Assembly (NCBI GenBank): GCA_002396665.1
Contig: DGYJ01000047.1
Coordinates: 8,266-13,748 of the forward strand
DNA: 5,483 bases
DNA from: Bdellovibrionaceae bacterium UBA5009
Lineage (GTDB): Bacteria > Bdellovibrionota > Bdellovibrionia > Bdellovibrionales > Bdellovibrionaceae
Direction: 5' to 3'
The notes under the pieces: generated by a model
Database searches by the model: none
Seen by the model: only the letters and a program-made list of their open reading frames with translations
Told to the model about the DNA's origin: nothing
Translations under genes and position numbers: made by a program
Part shown: positions 1 to 5,483 of the stretch, in pieces
Position numbering within the stretch: the first letter of the stretch is position 1
Layout of the letters: every line of letters begins with the position of its first letter

Positions 1-434
1 TCACGAACAACTTTTGCAGGACGCCCTAGAATCAGAGACCCATTCGGAAACTTTGAGCCCTCTGTAATTAGACTTCCTGCCCCAACGATGCAATGATCAC
101 CAACTTCGGCCTGATCCATGACAATGCTCCCCATGCCGATCAGGGTTTCGCGACCTATTTTACAGCCATGAAGAACGACGTTATGGCCAATGGTGGCGCG
201 GTCACCAATTTCAACACCGCATTTATTAAATGTTCCATGCAGGGTTGAACCATCTTGCACATTCACTTCTTTTCCAATTTTAATTGGCATCACGTCGCCT
301 CTTAAAGTGACATTGAACCAAATCGAGCATTTATCACCTAAGGTCACATCGCCGATCAAAAAACCAGTGGGCGCAACAAAACAATCACTTCCAACTTGGG
401 GGGTTTTGCCACGAGCTGAAATGATATTTTGCAT
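1..434 (-). CDS. gamma-class carbonic anhydrase family protein (left-handed beta-helix), C-terminus cut by window edge
   Basis: The reverse strand encodes 144 codons from ATG at 434-432 with no stop before the window edge. The sequence is a hexapeptide-repeat (left-handed beta-helix) protein of the YrdA/PaaY/gamma-carbonic anhydrase type. Residues expected of the gamma class are visible: R45 and D47 (LRGDV), Q60 and D61 followed by H66 (VQDGSTLHG), and H84 and H89 (IGHNVVLHG). H66, H84 and H89 fit the three zinc ligands. The last visible residues, GRPAKVVR, match the usual end of the beta-helix, so only a short C-terminal helix (about 25-30 residues, judged from family length) should be missing. 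Members are cytosolic trimers that bind zinc or a similar metal. Some hydrate CO2, but many bacterial homologues have no demonstrated activity, so the enzymatic role is inferred. It is the third gene of the miaB operon, 8 nt after the preceding stop, with its Shine-Dalgarno overlapping that stop. Confidence 0.93.
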   Translation of the reverse strand, partial: MQNIISARGKTPQVGSDCFVAPTGFLIGDVTLGDKCSIWFNVTLRGDVMPIKIGKEVNVQDGSTLHGTFNKCGVEIGDRATIGHNVVLHGCKIGRETLIGMGSIVMDQAEVGDHCIVGAGSLITEGSKFPNGSLILGRPAKVVR

Positions 435-438
435 AGGA

Positions 439-444
439 CTCCTT
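439..444 (-). promoter_or_regulatory. ribosome binding site of the carbonic anhydrase-like gene
   Basis: On the minus strand AAGGAG lies 4 nt before the ATG at 434. Its first two bases belong to the TAA stop of the upstream gene (445-443). This placement fixes the start codon and suggests translational coupling between the two genes. Confidence 0.75.
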
Positions 445-1006
445 AGTGAAAGGTTGAGTTATTTTGATTCAATATCTTCTGATTTTTAAGCAGACCCTGA
501 GTCAGTCCATCTATTTGAGCATTTAAAAGTTTGCTTTGATTAATGAATGACTTTGTTGCAAACAGCGAAATTCCAAGTGAAAGACAAAGGGACATTGCCT
601 CGTCCGCTTTGACCTTGATTGAATTTGTTGTCGGATGACCGCTTAAATATATTCTAATAAATTGGCTTACACCTTTAATTTGAACAAAAACAGCTTGCAC
701 GGCTTTGATATCCAAGGATCTCATCAATTCATGGGTGAATTTATGGGGACTCACTGGCAAGTGCTGCTTATTGAATTGCCCAAGAGTAATTCCAGCCTCA
801 AGGGGGCTTAACGCCACCGGAAGTGTAAGTTCCTGTGTATTGTCTTTTAAAAGCAAAAATGGTCTTTGAGTGTCCGTCGTTAAACTGACTCCAAAAGGAA
901 AAAGCTGAATCAAATCATCTTGATGAAAAACTTCTTCATCTTCGCTTTCAGAAGAAAAGAAAAGTTGTCCCTTCAATAATGAGTTAAGATCTAAATTTTC
1001 GCTCAA
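443..1006 (-). CDS. bifunctional nuclease (BFN/DUF151) domain protein, divergent
   Basis: This gene encodes 187 residues. The core at about residues 35-155 matches the DUF151/bifunctional nuclease fold. LPVALSPLEAGITL (63-76) corresponds to the family's 'LP-WIG--EA-AI' strand, HKFTHELMRSL (88-98) to 'RP-THDLL', and VKADEAMSLCLSLGISLFA (132-150) to the 'ARPSDAIALALR--APIFV' block. The usual RPSDA signature reads KADEA here, so the copy is divergent. Plant members of this family have reported DNase/RNase activity, but the function of most bacterial members is unknown, and catalysis here should not be assumed. The N-terminus carries an acidic stretch (residues 20-31, ESEDEEVFHQDD), and the last 30 residues are polar with no recognised motif. 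No signal peptide or membrane segment is visible, so it is probably cytosolic. The start is TTG at 1006-1004, sharing TTGA with the miaB stop. GGAG at 1018-1015, 8 nt upstream, supports it, and the first internal ATG (codon 95) lies inside the domain. Confidence 0.85.
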   Translation of the reverse strand: MSENLDLNSLLKGQLFFSSESEDEEVFHQDDLIQLFPFGVSLTTDTQRPFLLLKDNTQELTLPVALSPLEAGITLGQFNKQHLPVSPHKFTHELMRSLDIKAVQAVFVQIKGVSQFIRIYLSGHPTTNSIKVKADEAMSLCLSLGISLFATKSFINQSKLLNAQIDGLTQGLLKNQKILNQNNSTFH

Positions 1007-2427
1007 GCTCGGATCTCCGATTCGTTGTTTGATTCAAGTAAAATATCTTCTAGACCAACGATTTCACCGCGGAAAACCGCAGGGAAAGCTTTCGTAATTA
1101 GAACAGGTAAAGTCTTTCCAACCATATCCGCGCGACCTAAGAAATGAATAAGCTTATTTTGTGTGCTTCGTCCAGAAAGCTTAACCAACTGATTTGAAAC
1201 TTCATTTTCACGAACAGCTTCAGCTTTTTCAACAAGGACTTGAAGGACTTGATTTTCATAACGCTTCACAATCTCGAAGGCCATTTGATCGTGCATATCA
1301 AATAAACGATTCAATCGCTCAGATTTCACATTTTCATCCACTTGGTCTTCAAAAAGTGCAGCTTTGGTATTTGGTCGTGGCGAGTATTTAAAGGCAAATA
1401 TTGTCTCGAAACCAACTTCTTGGACCATCCTCATGGTGTCTTGAAAGTCTTCTTCTGTTTCACCAGGGAAGCCAACAATAATATCTGTCGATAAAACAAC
1501 ATTTGGAATCGCTTTTTTTATCATCGCTATTTTTTCAAGATACTCTTCACGGGTGTATCTGCGATTCATGCGCTCTAAAATTTTTGTGCTGCCACTTTGG
1601 AATGGCAAATGAACATATTCGCAGACTTTGGGTTGGCATTCATACATGACATCCACAAGTTTTTGATCAAAGTCTTTAGGATGAGATGTTGTAAAGCGTA
1701 TTCTTTCAAGTTCAGTTTTTTCCGCCAAGGTTTTTAAAAGATCGGCAAGATCAGCGCCGCAATCACTTTCGTAGGAATTCACATTTTGACCAAGCAGAGT
1801 CACTTCTTTTACCCCACGCTTAATCAAAGTTTGAACATCCATCATGATATGTTTTAGTGGTCTACTTTTTTCGCGCCCACGGGTGTAAGGCACAACACAG
1901 AAAGTACAAAAATTATCACAACCTTTAGTGATATTTACAAAGGTTGATACACCAGGATTTTTAACTAAGGTCTCGACATGGTATGGGGCACGATGGGCAA
2001 ATTGCGTACGAACAACTTTTCCCTTTGCCGTCACATTTTCGCCATTGTCTAGGTCTGCTAAAATTTGTGGAAGTTGATCAATGGTATCTGTGCCAAAAAC
2101 AAAATCAATCATGGGTTGGTTTTTAATTAATTTTTCTTTTTCTTGCTGGCCAACGCAGCCACCAACGCCAATTCTAATTTTTGGATTAAGCTCTTTTAGT
2201 TTTCGATAGGTTCCAACTTCGGAATAAACTTTATGAACTGGTTTTTCACGAATCGAACAAGAATTAATAATAATTAGATCTGCTTCTTCAGGAGTTTTAA
2301 CAGCTTCATAGTTGGACATTTCTAAAAGCATGGCCATTCGATCGGTGTCATTCACATTCATCTGACAACCGTAGGTCGAAATATAAAAACTGCGGGACAT
2401 TTTCTGTTCTTGATTTGTTTCGTTCAT
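1003..2427 (-). CDS. miaB: tRNA-2-methylthio-N6-dimethylallyladenosine synthase MiaB
   Basis: This gene encodes a full-length MiaB of 474 residues (the family is usually about 440-480). MiaB is a radical-SAM methylthiotransferase that adds a methylthio group to C2 of i6A37, next to the anticodon of tRNAs reading UNN codons. The N-terminal UPF0004 domain carries the three cysteines for the auxiliary 4Fe-4S cluster: C21 (TYGCQMN), C57 (NSCSIRE) and C91 (GGCVGQ). The radical-SAM domain has the CxxxCxxC motif at C170, C174 and C177 (GCDNFCTFC). A TRAM RNA-binding domain follows at about 390-460, including SGRSTQNKLIHF. TYGCQMN and NSCSIREK favour MiaB over MtaB or RimO. The ATG at 2427 is preceded by TTAGG 6 nt upstream. 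Starting at Met10, just before the conserved core, is possible, but no ribosome site is seen there. It leads the operon, and its TGA stop overlaps the next start by 4 nt. Confidence 0.97.
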   Translation of the reverse strand: MNETNQEQKMSRSFYISTYGCQMNVNDTDRMAMLLEMSNYEAVKTPEEADLIIINSCSIREKPVHKVYSEVGTYRKLKELNPKIRIGVGGCVGQQEKEKLIKNQPMIDFVFGTDTIDQLPQILADLDNGENVTAKGKVVRTQFAHRAPYHVETLVKNPGVSTFVNITKGCDNFCTFCVVPYTRGREKSRPLKHIMMDVQTLIKRGVKEVTLLGQNVNSYESDCGADLADLLKTLAEKTELERIRFTTSHPKDFDQKLVDVMYECQPKVCEYVHLPFQSGSTKILERMNRRYTREEYLEKIAMIKKAIPNVVLSTDIIVGFPGETEEDFQDTMRMVQEVGFETIFAFKYSPRPNTKAALFEDQVDENVKSERLNRLFDMHDQMAFEIVKRYENQVLQVLVEKAEAVRENEVSNQLVKLSGRSTQNKLIHFLGRADMVGKTLPVLITKAFPAVFRGEIVGLEDILLESNNESEIRA

Positions 2428-2488
2428 GAAGAACCTAACCCTTTAAAAAGACTTTTATTTATACAATTTACAAATCTGGTTTTTGAAC

Positions 2489-2518
2489 CTTATAAAAGAC
2501 AATTTCCCATTGTGTCAA
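2489..2518 (-). promoter_or_regulatory. sigma-70-type promoter of the miaB operon
   Basis: On the minus strand there is a perfect -35 hexamer TTGACA (2518-2513), an 18-nt spacer, and a -10 hexamer TATAAG (2494-2489) matching the consensus at 5 of 6 positions. Transcription would begin near 2482, giving a 5' leader of about 55 nt before the miaB ATG. It is the best promoter match I found and sits directly upstream of the first gene of the minus-strand operon. Confidence 0.65.
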
Positions 2519-2538
2519 AAGAAGTCTTGGGATATAGG
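2510..2538 (+). promoter_or_regulatory. possible promoter of the acidic-tail gene, overlapping the miaB -35
   Basis: A weak plus-strand match consists of TTGTGT (2510-2515), a 17-nt spacer and TATAGG (2533-2538). A start near 2545 would leave a leader of roughly 20 nt, just enough for the ribosome site at 2554. The -35 matches the consensus poorly beyond TTG, so this is only a candidate. If real, it overlaps the -35 of the divergent miaB promoter, and the two could not be occupied at once. Confidence 0.3.
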
Positions 2539-2553
2539 ATGACCTTCTTTTTT

Positions 2554-2558
2554 AGGAG
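2554..2558 (+). promoter_or_regulatory. ribosome binding site of the acidic-tail gene
   Basis: AGGAG lies 8 nt before the ATG at 2567. It is a strong site that selects this start. Confidence 0.75.
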
Positions 2559-2566
2559 ATTTTTTC

Positions 2567-3286
2567 ATGAAGCCACGCCTGAGCAGCTCAAAAAAGTGGA
2601 CCGCCTTCCCCAAGGAGTTTTCGGACCAGATCAAAGAGGTATTCGATCAGAATTTCAATGATTTAGTGACCGAAGGCAAATTTATCGTTGATGGAAGAAT
2701 CTACGCCGAAGAGATACTGCTACGCGTTGGATACCTTCAAAAGGGTCGAATCAAACAAGCTAACTTTGAGGTCTCCCAATCTTACTCTCAAGACAAACAA
2801 GACGCCCTGGAAAAAATACACGAGTGCGTGGACTCGGCAGCCAGCATGCTTTTGGAGTATGTCGAAAAAGATGGTGACGTGGACTTCCCACTTCACTGGA
2901 AAGAATACACCTTTCAAAATCATAAAATTTATCTGCAATACTCGACCGTGAATACAGATTTAGAAGCCCAGGCTAATCAGCTCTTGAGCGAAATTGATGC
3001 CTCCCTTGTTCAAGAAGACGCAGAAGATTTATCCGATGAGGACGCCTTGGCCCGTGCTGAAATTGATGAAGAACTTTCTGGTGTCGAGGATGTTCTTGGC
3101 GATGAAGAACCCTCTTTGGCGGATGATGTCCTTATCACCGCAGAAGTTGACGATTCCGATGATGACGAATTCGATGAAACAGATGACGAGTCCATGGAAG
3201 ATGCTACTGACGATGAGGCTTCCGACGACAAGGGACCGCGCCTTTTCGGTCGACCACGTAAAAAGAAAAAAGACAATCTGCACTGA
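2567..3286 (+). CDS. uncharacterised protein with long acidic tail and basic AT-hook-like C-terminus
   Basis: I do not recognise this 239-residue protein as a named family. Three regions are visible. Residues 1-140 look globular and probably alpha/beta, with regular hydrophobic spacing, a single cysteine (C87), and segments such as GKFIVDGRIYAEEILLRVGY and the aromatic-rich HWKEYTFQNHKIYLQY. Residues 142-221 are extremely acidic: I count 39 Asp/Glu in 80 residues with a single Arg, so the stretch is probably disordered. The end is suddenly basic (GPRLFGRPRKKKKDNLH) and contains a GRP core followed by RKKKK, resembling one minor-groove AT-hook but with Phe where the usual Arg precedes GRP. There is no signal peptide or membrane segment, so it is probably cytosolic. 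An acidic tail with a basic end could suit a nucleic-acid-associated or chaperone-like protein, but this is inference only. The gene stands alone, divergent from miaB, with a strong ribosome site 8 nt before its ATG. Confidence 0.9.
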   Translation: MKPRLSSSKKWTAFPKEFSDQIKEVFDQNFNDLVTEGKFIVDGRIYAEEILLRVGYLQKGRIKQANFEVSQSYSQDKQDALEKIHECVDSAASMLLEYVEKDGDVDFPLHWKEYTFQNHKIYLQYSTVNTDLEAQANQLLSEIDASLVQEDAEDLSDEDALARAEIDEELSGVEDVLGDEEPSLADDVLITAEVDDSDDDEFDETDDESMEDATDDEASDDKGPRLFGRPRKKKKDNLH

Positions 3287-3293
3287 CAACCCA

Positions 3294-3325
3294 ATGGCCA
3301 CAAGGGCCCATATTTGTTACTTCTT
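3294..3325 (+). terminator. weak hairpin after the acidic-tail gene, possible terminator
   Basis: Eight nt after the TGA stop, ATGGCC (3294-3299) can pair with GGCC-C-AT (3305-3311) around a 5-nt loop, with one bulged C. The following bases (3312-3325) are T-rich but not a clean T run. The stem is short, so it is only a candidate intrinsic terminator. Confidence 0.3.
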
Positions 3326-3417
3326 AGACCCGACAAACAAGTAGGACCTGGTAACTAAGGCTCTATTCGGTTTAATCCTGTTTCCACAGCCCAAAAACCC
3401 CTTCAAAATCAATAGAA

Positions 3418-3446
3418 TTGGCCTGGCCTTTGTATATGGATATATC
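3418..3446 (+). promoter_or_regulatory. candidate promoter for the SGNH hydrolase / S41 peptidase pair
   Basis: TTGGCC (3418-3423), a 17-nt spacer and TATATC (3441-3446) form a moderate sigma-70-like match. Transcription would begin near 3453, about 25 nt before the proposed ATG at 3478. The position suits the only gene-free stretch upstream of the two genes, but the -35 matches only over its first three bases. Confidence 0.35.
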
Positions 3447-3465
3447 GAGGATTTCTTCAATTTTG

Positions 3466-3470
3466 AAAGG
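3466..3470 (+). promoter_or_regulatory. ribosome binding site deciding the SGNH hydrolase start
   Basis: AAAGG lies 7 nt before the ATG at 3478. The longer reading from a TTG at 3418 would place 20 polar residues ahead of a clear signal peptide, so this site and the signal peptide both favour 3478. Confidence 0.6.
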
Positions 3471-3477
3471 CCCGTTG

Positions 3478-4191
3478 ATGCGTTTGAATATCTTAATCCT
3501 AGCACTGGTATTTTATAGCGTGAGCTCGTTTTCGTCCCAGGTCCTTATTGTTGGCGATTCGCTAACCTGTGGTCCCTTTGGGGAAAACTTAACTGTCGAG
3601 CTTGCACGTGATGGACACCATGTTCTGACCTATTGCTCTGTGGCATCTAAGGCGCAAAGCTGGATCCAAGGTAAAAATGAACCTCGCTATGTAAAAGATC
3701 AAAGCACTGGAAAACTTGTTACAAAAACAACCTGGCCCTGCGAAAAAAGATTCGTCAACAATTCAGGTGTCCTGATGAAAAGCAGTTGTGATGGATCTTA
3801 TCAAATTCCTCGGTTTGAAAACCTTATTAAAAAATATCCAAGCCACAATATCATCGTAGCCCTTGGAACAAATTCGCTTTTGTCAAAAACAGCAGATCAC
3901 TACTATTCAGATATGCTCTCGATTATTTCCCAGGACCGCACAAAGACATGTCTTTGGATTGGGCCGCCACACATTGAACGCACAGACTTCGAAGCAGGTT
4001 TAAATCCCTTTTATAAGTCCTTACAGACTAAAGTGGACTTTGCTAAATGCAAACTTATCGACAGCCGTCCAGCAACAGCCCTTGGAACTGAAGGCTATCC
4101 ATCTGTTCCAGACAAACTTCATAAAACACCTGCTGCTGGCAAAGCCTGGGCAAAGACACTTAAAAAACAAATTGAAGCTGGGTTAAGATAA
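3478..4191 (+). CDS. secreted SGNH/GDSL-family hydrolase
   Basis: This gene encodes 237 residues from the ATG at 3478. The N-terminus is a Sec-type signal peptide: MRLN, a hydrophobic stretch to about residue 13, then Ser-rich residues with probable cleavage near S19/S20. The mature protein starts with the block I strand and nucleophile, VLIVGDSLT (S28 within GDSL). Block III is seen as VALGTNS (N132, oxyanion hole), and the C-terminal catalytic pair as PDKLH (D212 and H215, the family DxxH). A complete Ser-His-Asp set makes an active esterase, lipase or deacetylase-type enzyme likely, but the substrate (lipid, polysaccharide acetyl groups, peptidoglycan) cannot be told. Six cysteines (C31, C53, C88, C104, C158, C191) would allow disulfides in the periplasm or outside the cell. 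The S41 peptidase gene starts 1 nt after its TAA stop, so they are very probably co-transcribed. The longer start at TTG 3418 is rejected because it buries the signal peptide. Confidence 0.9.
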   Translation: MRLNILILALVFYSVSSFSSQVLIVGDSLTCGPFGENLTVELARDGHHVLTYCSVASKAQSWIQGKNEPRYVKDQSTGKLVTKTTWPCEKRFVNNSGVLMKSSCDGSYQIPRFENLIKKYPSHNIIVALGTNSLLSKTADHYYSDMLSIISQDRTKTCLWIGPPHIERTDFEAGLNPFYKSLQTKVDFAKCKLIDSRPATALGTEGYPSVPDKLHKTPAAGKAWAKTLKKQIEAGLR

Positions 4192-4192
4192 A

Positions 4193-5483
4193 ATGAAAAC
4201 ACTAAATTATATTATAACTATTATCAGTATTACGATTTTGTTTTCATGCTCTGCCCGTCAAAATGAAACCGATGGAAATTTAAATACAAAAAATTCCCCC
4301 GCACTGATGACTTCAGATTTGCGTCCGCTGACACAAAACGAAAGTCTTGAAGATTTTGAACAACTAGTGACTTTAATTAAAAAATATTACGGTCCACTAG
4401 AATTCAAAACGCAGTCATTAAATCTTAAACTTGATGAGATGGTTCGAAAAACACAAAATCGAATTAAAAACTCACAAGATGAAGACGAAACCGTCGGTCA
4501 TATGATGAGTTTTATTTCCCAATTTAAAGATGGTCACTTTAAGCTATCTATCCCATTTACGTCCTCTGGAATTGTAGCCTACAGAATCCCAATTCTATTA
4601 ACTGCAGCAGAAGATAAAATGATTATCTTTGATCACAAACTCACAAGCTCGTACTCGCAAGGAATCCAAAAGGGTGACATTGTCTTAAGTATTGATGGAT
4701 TGTCCTATAAACAAATTTTGCGAAAAATTAATTTGTACCTCAATCTTGGCAATGACGAAACCAATGCGCATCTGATTGTTCATGCCTTTAATAGACCTGC
4801 CTATATGACAGAACTAAAACCCAGCTCGAAAACTTCCACTGTTGTGGTTCATAAGGCCGACGGAACAATGACAACCCTAATTCTTCCATGGGCTACTTAC
4901 CGCGACAGCACTATTCTTTCAGTCCCATCAGCAATTTCAAACAATTCAAACTCAAGCACTGCGATCTCGAACAGTATGACTTCCAAAGGTTCGCAAAATT
5001 TGAAAGTAAAATCCCAATCTGCTTACGAGTCTGAATTGAATTATAGAATTTCAAATAATTCCATGACATTAGTTGGGGACACTGAACCTTTCTTTTTTAA
5101 TCCAACAGTTGAAGAAAATTTTAAAACTGAAAGAGTCAGCCTATCAGACCAGTCACAACAAAATTTAAACTTGTCCGCTGATGACTTGGATATTTTTGCT
5201 ATTAAATACGATCACAATGGCAAAAAAATTCTATTGATTAGAAATGGAAGCTACGTCGCCACGCCAGAAAGACAAGAAACTATTTTAAAATACTATTCTG
5301 AATTGTTAAAAGAAAATGAAGCTACTTCTGATGTGTTGGTTATCGATCAAACAAACAACCCTGGCGGAAGCTACTGCCAAGATTTTTACAAATTATTTAT
5401 CACGCAAAAATCAAATAATGTTCTTCATAGATTTAATGTTGACCGTATGAATTTAGATCTTCTTAAGCGGATACTTAAAAAAA
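4193..5483 (+). CDS. S41-family peptidase lipoprotein with PDZ-like region, C-terminus cut by window edge
   Basis: The frame is open from the ATG at 4193 to the right edge (430 codons visible). The N-terminus has a lipoprotein-type signal: hydrophobic to residue 17, then lipobox LFSC with C19 as the lipidated residue. Phe at -2 is slightly unusual. FKDGHFKLSI (111-120) resembles the 'DGH' motif before the PDZ in many S41 peptidases; H115 is a candidate catalytic His by analogy with chlamydial CPAF. A PDZ-like piece follows at about 125-185, including QGIQKGDIVLSIDGL. The S41 core starts at about 335. VLVIDQTNNPGGSY (381-394) is its conserved 'D--xNxGG' strand, in the DQTNNPGG form I associate with CPAF-like members. 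The catalytic Ser should lie beyond the edge, so activity cannot be confirmed. Residues about 238-330 are Ser/Asn-rich and unlike the core. The ribosome site inside the end of the preceding gene is weak, which suggests coupled translation across the 1-nt gap. Confidence 0.88.
   Translation, partial: MKTLNYIITIISITILFSCSARQNETDGNLNTKNSPALMTSDLRPLTQNESLEDFEQLVTLIKKYYGPLEFKTQSLNLKLDEMVRKTQNRIKNSQDEDETVGHMMSFISQFKDGHFKLSIPFTSSGIVAYRIPILLTAAEDKMIIFDHKLTSSYSQGIQKGDIVLSIDGLSYKQILRKINLYLNLGNDETNAHLIVHAFNRPAYMTELKPSSKTSTVVVHKADGTMTTLILPWATYRDSTILSVPSAISNNSNSSTAISNSMTSKGSQNLKVKSQSAYESELNYRISNNSMTLVGDTEPFFFNPTVEENFKTERVSLSDQSQQNLNLSADDLDIFAIKYDHNGKKILLIRNGSYVATPERQETILKYYSELLKENEATSDVLVIDQTNNPGGSYCQDFYKLFITQKSNNVLHRFNVDRMNLDLLKRILKK

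Noticed and set aside
190..489. Plus-strand open frame opposite the carbonic anhydrase-like gene
   Set aside because: The minus-strand protein keeps all expected gamma-class residues, so the plus-strand frame is a shadow.
2410..2661. Plus-strand open frame spanning the miaB start and the intergenic region
   Set aside because: It overlaps the miaB 5' end, both candidate promoters and the start of the acidic-tail gene in another frame. It has no supporting ribosome site and no recognisable protein.
3010..3336. Ser-rich reading frame on the minus strand opposite the acidic-tail gene
   Set aside because: Its serine runs are the mirror of Asp/Glu codons (GAT/GAA) on the coding strand. The plus-strand gene has a strong ribosome site and sensible domain layout.
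3313..3359. Several short inverted repeats (TTTGT/ACAAA, TACTT/AAGTA, CTTAG/CTAAG) suggesting a structured RNA or riboswitch
   Set aside because: The pairings are 5 bp long, mutually competing and not backed by a known riboswitch pattern. Chance is sufficient in A/T-rich DNA.
3418..3477. TTG start giving the SGNH hydrolase 20 extra N-terminal residues
   Set aside because: The extension would precede a clear signal peptide, while ATG 3478 has AAAGG 7 nt upstream. The segment reads better as promoter and leader.

Overview
The window looks like ordinary chromosomal DNA from a Gram-negative bacterium. My best guess is a Bdellovibrio-like member of the Bdellovibrionota. This rests on general resemblance (MiaB sequence style, moderately A/T-rich DNA, and exported hydrolase and S41 lipoprotein genes packed together), not on any diagnostic marker. 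I see no tRNA, rRNA, CRISPR array, insertion sequence or phage gene.

The left half (1-2427) is a tightly packed minus-strand operon read from right to left. It holds miaB (tRNA methylthiotransferase), then a divergent bifunctional-nuclease-domain (DUF151) protein that starts at a TTG overlapping the miaB stop, then a gamma-class carbonic anhydrase-like protein whose C-terminus runs off the left edge. The two junctions are a 4-nt overlap and an 8-nt gap, so the three genes are very probably co-transcribed. The likely source is a good sigma-70-type promoter at 2489-2518.

The 139-bp gap at 2428-2566 separates this operon from a divergent plus-strand gene (2567-3286). That gene encodes an uncharacterised protein with a globular N-terminal half, a very acidic tail, and a short basic C-terminus containing an AT-hook-like GRP core. 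It is the least explained gene in the window.

After a 191-bp gap with a weak hairpin and a candidate promoter come two plus-strand genes only 1 nt apart. The first is a secreted SGNH/GDSL hydrolase (3478-4191). The second is the N-terminal 430 residues of a lipoprotein of the S41 (C-terminal processing/CPAF-like) peptidase family, which continues past the right edge. Both carry export signals, so the pair probably acts in the envelope or outside the cell. Their substrates cannot be read from the sequence.
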